Shown piece after piece: positions 52,482-61,676 of a stretch of 64,000 bases of DNA. The stretch is from an uncultured Lachnospiraceae bacterium (GTDB taxonomy: Bacteria > Bacillota > Clostridia > Lachnospirales > Lachnospiraceae), in the NCBI GenBank assembly GCA_946631295.1, contig CAMOZY010000001.1:62001-126000 (forward strand), in the 5' to 3' direction. Position 1 is the stretch's first letter. The number at the start of each line of letters is the position of its first letter. Below the pieces are notes generated by a model, which saw nothing but the letters and a program-made list of their open reading frames with translations, was not told where the DNA came from and did no database searches. The translations under genes and the position numbers were made by a program.

Positions 52482-53621
52482 TCATGGTGCCTGTTTTGCA
52501 ACATTGCCTGCCAGCAATTCGCATCTTCTTAGCATGGACCACATGAGATCGATATACTGTGTTCCGTTTGTTGCGGGATCCTTGGGGGACATGACCTCAT
52601 TAGCCACCTTACTTACATATGAATCATAATGCATGATGGAATAAGGGAATTCCTGAGTATTGTATCTGTAATTATTGAGTATATCCCTCGCCTCCTTATA
52701 AGTGGAGCGAAGGTAATCCAAAGCTTCATGAAGAATTTCGGCAAGGTAAGCCGTTGCGTTCAGGCCATTAAAATATCCGAACACTTCAGTATCGAGAGTT
52801 GCGATCTTCTGTATCTCATCGGCAAATTTCGAGATCTCGGGAAGACGTGTGATCCTCTTAGTGTCACTGTCAACTATAGTAAAATAATTGAACCAGTAAG
52901 GATCGGGATAGCTGAGAGTATCATGGATCATGTAACCGATCGGACCTGCCTGTTTAAAATCATCAAGCATGTGTTCAACAATAAGCTGTTTATTTAACTC
53001 AGGTCCGTTCTCCTTTTTGACTGCAGGCATCTCATTGAAGATTGAAGCCACCTTATAGCGGTTCAGTATCTTGTCGTAGTCGGTGCATGCATCTTCTATC
53101 ATTTCGAGAATGTCGGAATAATGCTCACTGCGTATGACAATATCCGTGTGTATGACGGTATAAATCTGCCTGAGAAGCCCGCTGCTGATTATATCCTGTA
53201 AATACATATAGATATCGTTAAGATACTTTCCGCCTTTTCCGTTTATGATGCGCCACAGTTCAAGAGAGGTCATCAGGTCGCTGCCTGTCAGACCCGCATC
53301 CTTATTGGCGAGATCATCCAGATCCGTATAATCAACATTCTTCAGCCACTTATTCTTCTCATGAAAATCATACAGGTTACCGAAAAGGATCTCATCAGCA
53401 AATGCAAGGATTGAATTTTCTGCAGAAGAATATCCCTCACCGGAATTAAGCTTGACCAGATCGTTCAGCATTTTTTTGGACAGCGATAAGGCTTTATCCA
53501 TAAGAGATGCTACATCATAACTGGACATGTTGCGTGCATCCCTGGGGCCGGCGTCTTTTTTCTTATCGGCAGTGCTTTCCGCACCCTGTTCGTTACTTAC
53601 TTCCATATTTTCATCAGCCAT
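52482..53621 (-). CDS. Uncharacterised soluble helical protein
   Basis: A 379-residue protein not recognised. It opens with an acidic low-complexity stretch (residues 1-30, NEQGAESTADKKKDAG) and then appears almost entirely alpha-helical, with SSYDVASLMDKALSLSKKML and IEDACTDYDKILNRYKVASI. There is no signal peptide or membrane segment. Gene order, 15 bases after the upstream gene and 61 before the downstream one, points to a shared complex or process with them. GGGAGG precedes the ATG by 8 bases. Confidence 0.7.
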   Translation of the reverse strand: MADENMEVSNEQGAESTADKKKDAGPRDARNMSSYDVASLMDKALSLSKKMLNDLVKLNSGEGYSSAENSILAFADEILFGNLYDFHEKNKWLKNVDYTDLDDLANKDAGLTGSDLMTSLELWRIINGKGGKYLNDIYMYLQDIISSGLLRQIYTVIHTDIVIRSEHYSDILEMIEDACTDYDKILNRYKVASIFNEMPAVKKENGPELNKQLIVEHMLDDFKQAGPIGYMIHDTLSYPDPYWFNYFTIVDSDTKRITRLPEISKFADEIQKIATLDTEVFGYFNGLNATAYLAEILHEALDYLRSTYKEARDILNNYRYNTQEFPYSIMHYDSYVSKVANEVMSPKDPATNGTQYIDLMWSMLRRCELLAGNVAKQAP

Positions 53622-53636
53622 CGGATCATCCTCCCT

Positions 53637-54923
53637 TTAAAATCTGTTTTCGTAAGTTTCGATATACCATCTTCCGTCTCCGATCCGTCTGCAGATGTGA
53701 CTTGAGGGAGATCCGATCTGTTTTCCGTTCTTGTCAAAGGCCGAAGTCTGGACGATTGCTTCCTCTTCCTTTTCTCCGTAGGCTGCCTTTATCTTTGCCT
53801 GCTCTTCATCATCCAGGAAGAAATTGTCTATGCTCTTATCATCGTAACCCTGAATGACCCGAATCTCTGTCTTATCGGGATTGACACTTGCGTGTACGTA
53901 TTCTCCGTGGAATCTCTCCTGGTGCAGATCCCAGTGATAGCTTAAGAGGCTCTGCTGTACGGGGTTTTCTTTTCTCGACCGGCAGATACAGTCAAGGTAA
54001 AGGTTGTAATTCTTTTCCTTGATCGCTGTCATGAAGATCTCGACAAGGCGGTCAGGTGTAACATCATCAGGCACTTCCTTAACAGTGTAGAAATCATCCT
54101 TTAATTGTGCCAGTTTATCCTCGTCGATGAATCTGCCGGTATGCTCTCCGCTTTCATCATATACAGCCATGATATGTCCGGGAACATAGAGTGCGACAGG
54201 CTCAACCACCCATGCCATCACAGGACCGGAGGATTTGTTTTCACCGGCATCGGGAATATCATATGTGATATCCGTTATCTTGCCTATCACCGACCATTCC
54301 TTTACATCCATCATGGTCGTATCAACCTGACGGCGGTAACGTTTTACGGCTTCATAGGGTCCGAGCCACTCCCTTCCGTCTATGCGGAGGAAATACATAC
54401 CGTCAGAACGTGTTCCGCTCCAGATGTATTCGGCATCAGAACCGTCGAACTGATTGTCCGGATAGCGGATATTATCCAGCACCACGATCTTATCCCTCAT
54501 ATCTTCTATGGTATGCTTCTTGAAATCAGGAACAGGGAAATTCTTTTCGATCTTATTTTCCGCATTGGCGGAAAGGAAATCATTCCATGCCTTTTCACTT
54601 GCATCTGCAAAATGTCCACGGAGTTTTTCTTCGTTTACAAGATAAGCACACATCGCATCGTCTATGGTCACGATATTGCCTGCACCGCCCTTCACGCACG
54701 CCTTCGCGCGGGCATACAGATCCTTCACGCGATCATTATCGGGTGCAAACTCGACAAGCATCTTGATCCTGCCGAGAGCATCTTCCTTATTGCGGAAAAC
54801 ATAGCCTGCGGCACCCTGTGCACGTGCTACTTCCTTTTCATATTCTTCCAGATAATGTGTTGCCTGGGTGATACGTGAATCCAGACTGGATTCGGTGATG
54901 GTAAATACAGAACTGTCAAACAT
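53637..54923 (-). CDS. Uncharacterised soluble protein, first of three-gene operon
   Basis: A 428-residue protein, start set at ATG 54923 (MFDSSVF), with AAGGGA 8 bases upstream; the track start 54950 has no site. Residues about 10-95 look helical with tetratricopeptide-like spacing (EYEKEVARAQGAAGYVFRNKEDA...). Residues about 165-300 look beta-rich (YIWSGTRSDGMYFLRIDGREWLG). A C-terminal region (from about 330) resembles an NTF2/SnoaL-like or DUF4878-type domain, ending IGDGRWYIETYENRF. No signal peptide. Function unknown; this last resemblance is by hydrophobic pattern only. Confidence 0.65.
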   Translation of the reverse strand: MFDSSVFTITESSLDSRITQATHYLEEYEKEVARAQGAAGYVFRNKEDALGRIKMLVEFAPDNDRVKDLYARAKACVKGGAGNIVTIDDAMCAYLVNEEKLRGHFADASEKAWNDFLSANAENKIEKNFPVPDFKKHTIEDMRDKIVVLDNIRYPDNQFDGSDAEYIWSGTRSDGMYFLRIDGREWLGPYEAVKRYRRQVDTTMMDVKEWSVIGKITDITYDIPDAGENKSSGPVMAWVVEPVALYVPGHIMAVYDESGEHTGRFIDEDKLAQLKDDFYTVKEVPDDVTPDRLVEIFMTAIKEKNYNLYLDCICRSRKENPVQQSLLSYHWDLHQERFHGEYVHASVNPDKTEIRVIQGYDDKSIDNFFLDDEEQAKIKAAYGEKEEEAIVQTSAFDKNGKQIGSPSSHICRRIGDGRWYIETYENRF

Positions 54924-55061
54924 ACTTTTTTCCCTTTCTGTATAGATCATATTAACTGCCGCAGCGTTGGTCTTTTATTGCAGACACCTGCCACAACACA
55001 GATTTTCAATAATATTATAACATAGTCCGATAAGGTTTACCTTGTACTTAAGTACACCGAC

Positions 55062-55092
55062 AAAAAAGCTCCCTGCCACGGCGGCAGGGAGC
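55062..55092 (-). terminator. Intrinsic terminator of lipoprotein gene A
   Basis: The 10-bp stem GCTCCCTGCC/GGCAGGGAGC is followed on the minus strand by T6. It lies 18 bases after the stop codon at 55111. Confidence 0.92.
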
Positions 55093-55110
55093 AATGTCAA
55101 GTTTTTGAAA

Positions 55111-56703
55111 TCAGTTGTTTGTTCCAACAATGGCATTGATTCCGGGGAACGGATCATTCATAACATTCACATACCAGCTGTCATAGTTGAAGGGATACAT
55201 ATCAGCATATCCGGTTTCCCAGTTTACACACATGGAAGGAAGATCAGATTCGGAAACATCGTAGAAATCATCGAAATCAGATCCCCATGCGCGGAGGAAA
55301 AGCTTTATCTCAGCCCAGGTTCCGTCATCACCATAGAGCCATATATCAGCTGAAATGTAGTCAGGAAGGAGCTGTCCGTCTGCTTCGGGATCGATGTAGA
55401 AATAGGTATCCTCAACATCAAATCCGATGACATCTCCGGATTCTGACATAAGCCAGCCGATATCGGTGGAATCCTCAAGGAATTGCATGTAGCAGTCAAC
55501 ATCAGTATCACCTTCGCTGTCTACAAGTTCGAAATGAACCTGATCATCACCTTCGAAGGTAAAGGTTGCAAGGCAGTCATAAGCATATCCGATATTATCT
55601 GCATAATCGTCGCATGCATCACATACGATCCAGAAGCCGTACCAGCCTCTCTCCCACCACTCGGCATAGGAACTGAAATCAGTGGTTCCGTTTCCTGTGG
55701 AGGTGTTGGGCACTTCAGTGGTCATATATTCCACATTGATGGTAAGCGTGTTAAGAAGCTCTCTGAAATCCTCAGTTACAGCATCATCATAGCTTGAACC
55801 TGTGGTATAGATATAAACAGCCTGCATCTCACCCCAGTTGTTACGATATGTCACATCGAGGGGAACGATGAACTCTGCACTGATATCTCCCCAGAAATCC
55901 TCATAGGTGTAGAGATATCCGGTAAGATATCCTACACTGATGGTTTCTACCTTGGGATCATAATACTGGATGTCAGCAATCTTCTCATCAACGAAATCCC
56001 ATCCGCTGAGTGAAGTTACATAAATGATCTGCTTTCCGTCTGCAGATACAAGATCACCGAACTCCGATGCAGGATCTGCCTCGCGAAGTCCTGAACCGTA
56101 CTCAACACTGTAAAGTCCGTCGCCGTAAGTAAATACTCCGCCGACAGCAGTATTTCCGCCGCCTGAAACTGAAACAGGCTCTGCATCCGAATCAACTGAA
56201 AGAGATGCAAGAACTGCAACGGGAATATCATCATCGTACTTGAAGCCGTCACTTGTAACAAGGATGATCTTCTTATTGACCTTGCCGTAAACAGCGAAGG
56301 TAGTCTTATAAGAAGCACCTGTCCACTTTACGCCTTCGATGGTGAACTCAACATCCTTAGCCTTCTCTTCACCATCCTTGAAATCCTCGATGAACTGCTT
56401 TGCATCGTCCTTTTCTACAACCGTAAAATAAAGATGATTGCCATCCTCATCCTCAAGAACGATACTGCTCTCGGAATCACCTTCCTCTGCTTCTCCTCCC
56501 TTGGGAACAAGAAGTGTGAAAACACCGATGGTATCTTCCTTACCCTTTATCTCGGGAACTTCGAGAGAATCATCATCTTCTTCTTTAACCTCTGTCTGAG
56601 GTTCTCCGGTTTCCTTGCCACAGCCTGAGAGGGCAGCTGCTGCCATCATAAGGCTTAAAATGACGGCAAGGCCTTTTTTACGAAACGTCATTTTTTTGCT
56701 CAT
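55111..56703 (-). CDS. Large lipoprotein A with RGWYGFW domain (paralogue of 61677-63299)
   Basis: A 530-residue lipoprotein; the start is set at ATG 56703 (MSKKMTF), with AAGGAG 5 bases upstream. Lipobox AALSGCGK. An acidic spacer (about 30-55) precedes a first domain containing VFTLLVPKGGEAEEG. This and the following KDVEFTIEGVKWTG/KTTFAVYGKVNKKIILVTSDGFKYDDDIPVAVLASL region recall DUF4367/PsbP-like folds. A middle beta domain has GDLVSADGKQIIYVTSLSGW. The C-terminal domain carries ERGWYGFWIVCDAC and YDCLATFTFEGDD. The paralogue at 61677-63299 has the same layout. Extracytoplasmic role unknown. The gene has its own terminator. Confidence 0.75.
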   Translation of the reverse strand: MSKKMTFRKKGLAVILSLMMAAAALSGCGKETGEPQTEVKEEDDDSLEVPEIKGKEDTIGVFTLLVPKGGEAEEGDSESSIVLEDEDGNHLYFTVVEKDDAKQFIEDFKDGEEKAKDVEFTIEGVKWTGASYKTTFAVYGKVNKKIILVTSDGFKYDDDIPVAVLASLSVDSDAEPVSVSGGGNTAVGGVFTYGDGLYSVEYGSGLREADPASEFGDLVSADGKQIIYVTSLSGWDFVDEKIADIQYYDPKVETISVGYLTGYLYTYEDFWGDISAEFIVPLDVTYRNNWGEMQAVYIYTTGSSYDDAVTEDFRELLNTLTINVEYMTTEVPNTSTGNGTTDFSSYAEWWERGWYGFWIVCDACDDYADNIGYAYDCLATFTFEGDDQVHFELVDSEGDTDVDCYMQFLEDSTDIGWLMSESGDVIGFDVEDTYFYIDPEADGQLLPDYISADIWLYGDDGTWAEIKLFLRAWGSDFDDFYDVSESDLPSMCVNWETGYADMYPFNYDSWYVNVMNDPFPGINAIVGTNN

Positions 56704-56851
56704 AATATCTCCTTTTCTAAAACCGGTTCGTAAGAACACTATCGAATATTTTACAATAATTTAATAATTTTTAAAACCCTAATATGCATTTATTCGGAAA
56801 AAAGAGGCTTCAAATGACATAATCTATCTTTTTTACTGAAGGCTGACACTG

Positions 56852-56857
56852 TATAAT
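56852..56857 (+). promoter_or_regulatory. -10 element ahead of the esterase gene
   Basis: TATAAT, 67 bases before the esterase ATG. The -35 region is only a T-rich stretch (TTTTTA at 16 bases). Confidence 0.4.
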
Positions 56858-56924
56858 GTATTGGATATGGCAGCTATACAGGAAGCTGACCTCGGGCTAC
56901 AGGAATCTGTAAAGGGGGCATAAT

Positions 56925-57863
56925 ATGGATTACAGACAATATCTGATTGACTACTGGAATATGATAGACAAGGGAAACGCTCAGGACTACTGCAACGGAG
57001 TAGATCCGAAGGGCTTCAGGGCCGAAAAGCACATCCCCTATCTTGGAGATTATGATCCGGCTCATATGCTGAATCTGTATTATCCCGAAGGATTTACCGC
57101 TTCAGGCGGCAAACTCCCTTCGATCATTTATATACACGGCGGCGGATGGCTGTACGGAAGCCCTGATGTTTCAGAAAGATATCTGGGATATCTTGCATCA
57201 CAGGGCTTTGCGGTTATGGGAATGAACTACAGGCTTTTAGACAGGGCAAACCTTCGTGACGAGATTGCCGATATTTTCGATGCAATGCACTGGCTCGGAA
57301 AGCACGGGGCAGAGAGAGGATTTGACCTTTCAAAAGTACTTGTCTGCGGTGATTCTGCAGGCGGACATCTTACCATACTCTCGACATGCGTAAGTTTCAG
57401 CGAAAAACTGCAGGCCATCTACAATGTTAAACCTCTGCCCTTTAAAATTACCGCATGCTCCGTGAGCAGTCCTGTCACAGAGACATCCGAACTCTATATT
57501 TCGGATGCAAAGGGAACTCCCAACGGAGAAGGAACTGCTAAGGCTTATCTTGATATGATGCTCGGTTTTCAGGGAGATGCAGCTCCCTGGAACGGACATA
57601 TGGCAGCTTCGGAAACCATTCCGGGGATTGATATGCCACCCATATATATAATCGATTCCGAGATGGATTCACTCAGCATGCATACCGGATATCTCCTCGA
57701 TACGCTGGAGAAGAACGGCTGCAGATATGAAAAGATCTTCTGGACAAAGGAAGAGGGCATTCACCTTCTTCATGTATTTAATATAAGTCACTGGGAGTGG
57801 AAGGAAAGCATCGACGCCAATAACGGAATGCTTGATTTCTTCAGAAGGGTAAATGAAACGTGA
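56925..57863 (+). CDS. Alpha/beta hydrolase, HSL-type esterase
   Basis: A 312-residue cytoplasmic esterase/lipase-like enzyme. The oxyanion-hole motif HGGGW (71-75) and nucleophile Ser144 in GDSAGG are the marks of the hormone-sensitive-lipase family. The likely Asp lies in IDSEMDS and the likely His in EGIHLLHVFN. Its substrate is probably a small ester or acetylated sugar. AAAGGGGG precedes the ATG. It overlaps the OpgB-like gene by 11 bases, so the two are translated together. Confidence 0.9.
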   Translation: MDYRQYLIDYWNMIDKGNAQDYCNGVDPKGFRAEKHIPYLGDYDPAHMLNLYYPEGFTASGGKLPSIIYIHGGGWLYGSPDVSERYLGYLASQGFAVMGMNYRLLDRANLRDEIADIFDAMHWLGKHGAERGFDLSKVLVCGDSAGGHLTILSTCVSFSEKLQAIYNVKPLPFKITACSVSSPVTETSELYISDAKGTPNGEGTAKAYLDMMLGFQGDAAPWNGHMAASETIPGIDMPPIYIIDSEMDSLSMHTGYLLDTLEKNGCRYEKIFWTKEEGIHLLHVFNISHWEWKESIDANNGMLDFFRRVNET

Positions 57864-59697
57864 TCTTCTTAAGAAAATTGTATTTGGTCTGAGTGTTCTG
57901 CTTGTTTTTGTACTTGTACTGATATCCTTCGGCATCATATGGATGTACAGGATCTGGGGAAGAAACCTTACCATCAATGACTTCCTGTTCCAGGTAACGA
58001 TGCTGGAGGGCACAGGCTCCGATATGGTCATCAGCTTCCTGCTCGGTGCGCTTCTCCCTGCGGTTCTTCTTACCGGAGGACTTGTTTTTCTTTTCTTTTA
58101 TATCCGCAAAAAAAGTATATACGGCAGGCATGTGTTCATGTGGAAGTTCACGCTTGCCGCAGTCACTGTTGCATCATGGTCGGTTCTGATCTTCGGGATC
58201 AAATGGCTCGGAGTCGATTCATATTTCGGATTTGCGGGCTTCAGAGCTTCACAGGAAGAGGCCTATGTTCCACCCGTGATTGAAGAGATCACTCCGGTTG
58301 TTCCGGTCACTGCAGATCCCGAAAACGAGATGATTCCGGGCCTATGGGATGAACTTCAGAATTCCCTTACTGCTGAGATGACTCCCTGGGAAAAGGGATC
58401 TTCAAGAGATTTTGTCGAAAGCTATTATGTAGATCCTTCGACCGTATCACTCAAATTCCCTGAAGAAAAAAGAAATCTCATATATATATTCCTCGAATCC
58501 ATGGAAGTGACCTTTTCCGACACTTCCGTAGGCGGAGCTTTTGACGTTAATGTCATTCCGAGGCTTACCGCCCTGTCACAGGAAAACGAAAACTTCTCCG
58601 GATCATACGGGGAGGGAACCCTTCTTGACGGCGGATATGCTTATAACGGCGGAACCTGGACGATGGGTGCGATCTTCTCACAGACATCAGGACTTCCCCT
58701 TCAGACGGGTGGTATCGGACGAAATGATATGGACACCCAGGAGGCATTCTATCCGACCATAACCACCATCGGTGATATTCTTGAAGACGAAGGTTACAGA
58801 CAGATATTTCTCATAGGGTCTAATGCCGTTTTCGGAGGAAGACAGTTATATCTGTCGAACCACGGAAATTATGAGTTCAGAGATCTTGTCTGGGCAAGAA
58901 GGACGGGCCATATAACACCGGGATACTATGTCTGGTGGGGATACGAGGATCATAAGCTTTTTGATTTTGCAAGGGAAACAGTTCTTGAACTTGCGGAAGG
59001 CGAAGAGCCATTTAATCTTACAATGCTGACCGTAGACACTCATATGACAGGGGGATATACCTGTGACCTGTGCGGAGATGAATTTGAGAACAGCTACTCC
59101 AATGTTTATGCATGCTCAGACAAACAGGTTACGGAATTTATTTCCTGGCTTCAGGAGCAGGATTTCTATGAAAACACGACCATTGTGATCGTCGGGGATC
59201 ACCCAACGATGGACGCCTCCTATTGCAGAAATATTGATCCGAGTTATGTAAGAAGAGTTTATACCTGCATCATCAATTCCCCTGTTGAGCCTGTAAGAAA
59301 TGCCTACAGATCATATTCAACTCTTGATATGTTCCCCACGACGCTCACTGCACTCGGTGTTGAGATACCCGGAGGCAGACTGGGCCTTGGAACAAGCCTT
59401 TACACAAATCAGAGAACCCTTACGGAAGAACTGGGATATACATCTCTTTCATCATCGCTTTCCAGATACTCTTCCTATCTTGACGGACTAGGCAGTATCG
59501 TCCCCGTAGATCCTTCCGGAAACACAATAAGCATCGGAGAAGACGGAACGATAACAGTACTTTCACCGGACGGAAACACTGCAGTCATTTATCCCGACGG
59601 AACACAGATGATCACAACGCCCGAGGGCACCCAGACTGTCATTGCCCCGGACGGAACAACCACCATAACTGAAAATCCCGGACAGATCATGCCCTAA
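57853..59697 (+). CDS. OpgB/LtaS-like membrane phosphoglycerol transferase with repeat tail
   Basis: A 614-residue membrane protein. Three N-terminal helices (to about residue 125) are followed by an extracellular alkaline-phosphatase-superfamily domain. LIYIFLESMEVTF (metal Glu), the nucleophile Thr in GGTWTMGAIFSQTSGLPL (about 266-272), LTVDTHMTGGY and VIVGDHPTMD follow OpgB/MdoB-type phosphoglycerol transferases more than LtaS. The last 65 residues form a repetitive tail of roughly 10-residue units (PDGN.AVIYPDGTQ, PEGTQTVIAPDG). It should transfer glycerol phosphate from phosphatidylglycerol to a glycan or lipoteichoic acid. The start overlaps the esterase gene by 11 bases; AAGGG precedes the ATG. 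Confidence 0.85.
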   Translation: MKRDLLKKIVFGLSVLLVFVLVLISFGIIWMYRIWGRNLTINDFLFQVTMLEGTGSDMVISFLLGALLPAVLLTGGLVFLFFYIRKKSIYGRHVFMWKFTLAAVTVASWSVLIFGIKWLGVDSYFGFAGFRASQEEAYVPPVIEEITPVVPVTADPENEMIPGLWDELQNSLTAEMTPWEKGSSRDFVESYYVDPSTVSLKFPEEKRNLIYIFLESMEVTFSDTSVGGAFDVNVIPRLTALSQENENFSGSYGEGTLLDGGYAYNGGTWTMGAIFSQTSGLPLQTGGIGRNDMDTQEAFYPTITTIGDILEDEGYRQIFLIGSNAVFGGRQLYLSNHGNYEFRDLVWARRTGHITPGYYVWWGYEDHKLFDFARETVLELAEGEEPFNLTMLTVDTHMTGGYTCDLCGDEFENSYSNVYACSDKQVTEFISWLQEQDFYENTTIVIVGDHPTMDASYCRNIDPSYVRRVYTCIINSPVEPVRNAYRSYSTLDMFPTTLTALGVEIPGGRLGLGTSLYTNQRTLTEELGYTSLSSSLSRYSSYLDGLGSIVPVDPSGNTISIGEDGTITVLSPDGNTAVIYPDGTQMITTPEGTQTVIAPDGTTTITENPGQIMP

Positions 59698-59718
59698 GGC
59701 TTCCTGTCCGGGATTTAT
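59673..59718. terminator. Hairpin overlapping the OpgB-like 3' coding end
   Basis: The 13-bp stem AAATCCCGGACAG/CTGTCCGGGATTT is separated by 18 bases. Its left arm lies within the last codons of the OpgB-like gene and encodes part of ENPGQ. Both convergent genes end within it. Confidence 0.6.
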
Positions 59719-61620
59719 TTATGCCTTGCCCTTGATGACGGCTTTGTTATGATACATCTTCTCGTCGGCTCTTCTTGTTATGTCCTGAACCGATGTATCC
59801 TCTCCGTGTACATATTCCGAAATACCCGCTGCGATTGAAATATAATCTTCAGGTATCGGAAGAGTAGCGGTATATGGACTCATCCTGTTCTGAAGTCTTT
59901 CAAGAAGTTCATCGCGGCTGTTATAATCATCGCCGCTGAGAACAGCAATGAACTCATCGCCTCCGACTCTGTAAACAGGACTGTGCTTGAATACATTACA
60001 GATAAGCCTGCAGCATCTGATCAGATATTCATCACCTGCCTCATGTCCCTTGGAGTCATTGATGATCTTAAGATTATTGACATCAAACATCGCAATTGCA
60101 AACTGAACAGCCGCACCGGAATTGATCTCTGACTGAAGGAAATTCTCCTTATCCTCATATGCCATACGGTTGTTGACATTAGTAAGAGGATCTCTCTTCA
60201 TAACTTCCAGAAGTCGTTTGTTTATAAGATCCAGACTGAGTGCATGTCTGAACTTATCAAAAACAAGTCCCATCCTGGACTGGTATGTCTGAAGTGTATG
60301 ATCATATACCTTGCTCATACAGTCTCTGAAAACAACATATCCAAAGGTCTCATCACCCTCGTGAAGAGGAAGGAACACATACAGATGATTGCTTCCGTCA
60401 TCTCCGTAACCCGGGAAAAGATTGGATGCCCTAAACTCATCCCCCTTAAATTCCACACCGTTTTCAGTCGAATATATAATCTCAAGATGATTGCCGTATC
60501 CGTTCTTGCGGAGCCTTATATTCGGGTCGTTTATCGACAATCCGAAATTCGGGTCAAGGAGAATATGGAATGAATCCCCTTCAAATGTATGATTCTGTAC
60601 AAGGAGATTGTGGAGCTTTTGTACAAACTCCTTATATGTCAGACATGAAAGAACCGTTGAATCGATCAGGTTCAGTTTTCTGTTAAAGTAAGTATTGGCT
60701 GCACGCTTTGTAAAGGCTTCTCTTCCGATCCTTCTTCTTATCTTGTCACTGTTTCTGAATTCATAACAGTTGCAGCTTTCTCCCGGAATAAACTGACAGG
60801 GAACTATAACGGATTCTTCAGGTGCCTCTCCGCCAAAAATCTTGATCCAGAGTTTTCCGCATGCATCTCCCATCTGGGCAAAGCACTGATCAACCGAGGC
60901 GATCGAGGGATCAAATATCTGGCTGTCATCGATCAGATCATATCCCGTAACGAGAACATCACCCGGAACGTTAACACCGTTATCATTGAGGGTGATGGTC
61001 GTCTCCATTGCAAGACCGTCATTTGCACAGATGAAAACATCCGGTAGTTCCTTTCCGGACTTACAGTATTCATTTATGAATTTTGTAGCCTGGGCGTTTT
61101 CCCATTTTGTATAGAATACTTCCTTAAGGTCTTCGGACCTGCCGCATCCTTCGAGATAATCCTTCACCGCCTTGAGTCTGAGCTCCGAATCAAGTGAATC
61201 CTCAGTTCCCGCAAGAAATACTACATTGCGGACATTATGCTTTTCCTGAAGATGCTTACACATATCAAGAGTTGCAACATAATTATCGGACCCAATATAC
61301 GTAGCACCTTCACGTCTTGCGCCCTGCATGACAACAGGAACTCCCGCTGCCTTACTGCGCTCCATTATCTTCTCGATCTCCTCGTGGAAATCCAGGCCGC
61401 TGCCGAAAATGACAACACCATCGAAATCATTCAGGTCAGGGAGATTGAAGATGTTCAGTTCACCATGCTTATTGGCCGGAGTATCAACATATGTGGGATA
61501 GCATGTAAACAGCATTATATCCACTCTTTCCTCAGCGAGTGAATCCTGCATTCCCGTCAGAAACTGTGATAAGATCTCGCAGCACCATCCTGTTGTAAAT
61601 ACGGCAATTTTCCTTTTCAT
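59719..61620 (-). CDS. Cytoplasmic LacI-type sugar-receptor / GGDEF fusion (diguanylate cyclase B)
   Basis: A 633-residue paralogue of the 49716-51614 protein with the same order: RKIAVFTTGWCCEILSQFL, DGVVIFGSGLD, PDVFICANDGLAMET and DVLVTGYD in the receptor. GESCNCYEF lies at about residue 278, followed by the middle domain and a GGDEF domain with FDVNNLKIINDSKGHEAGDEY and RVGGDEFIAVL near residue 553. Again no DNA-binding domain or signal peptide, and no RxxD site. The receptor halves diverge more than the cyclase halves, suggesting different ligands with a common output. Upstream in the same direction lies lipoprotein B, 56 bases away. GAGG lies 10 bases before the ATG. Confidence 0.9.
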   Translation of the reverse strand: MKRKIAVFTTGWCCEILSQFLTGMQDSLAEERVDIMLFTCYPTYVDTPANKHGELNIFNLPDLNDFDGVVIFGSGLDFHEEIEKIMERSKAAGVPVVMQGARREGATYIGSDNYVATLDMCKHLQEKHNVRNVVFLAGTEDSLDSELRLKAVKDYLEGCGRSEDLKEVFYTKWENAQATKFINEYCKSGKELPDVFICANDGLAMETTITLNDNGVNVPGDVLVTGYDLIDDSQIFDPSIASVDQCFAQMGDACGKLWIKIFGGEAPEESVIVPCQFIPGESCNCYEFRNSDKIRRRIGREAFTKRAANTYFNRKLNLIDSTVLSCLTYKEFVQKLHNLLVQNHTFEGDSFHILLDPNFGLSINDPNIRLRKNGYGNHLEIIYSTENGVEFKGDEFRASNLFPGYGDDGSNHLYVFLPLHEGDETFGYVVFRDCMSKVYDHTLQTYQSRMGLVFDKFRHALSLDLINKRLLEVMKRDPLTNVNNRMAYEDKENFLQSEINSGAAVQFAIAMFDVNNLKIINDSKGHEAGDEYLIRCCRLICNVFKHSPVYRVGGDEFIAVLSGDDYNSRDELLERLQNRMSPYTATLPIPEDYISIAAGISEYVHGEDTSVQDITRRADEKMYHNKAVIKGKA

Positions 61621-61676
61621 ATGTGATAAACCTCTGATCAGAACATCTTTAATATTTTTTCATCAATGATCAAATC

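Noticed and set aside
54105-54878. 257-residue plus-strand ORF opposite the 53637-54923 gene
   Set aside because: Antisense shadow. The minus-strand frame has a good ribosome site and an operon context; this one has neither.
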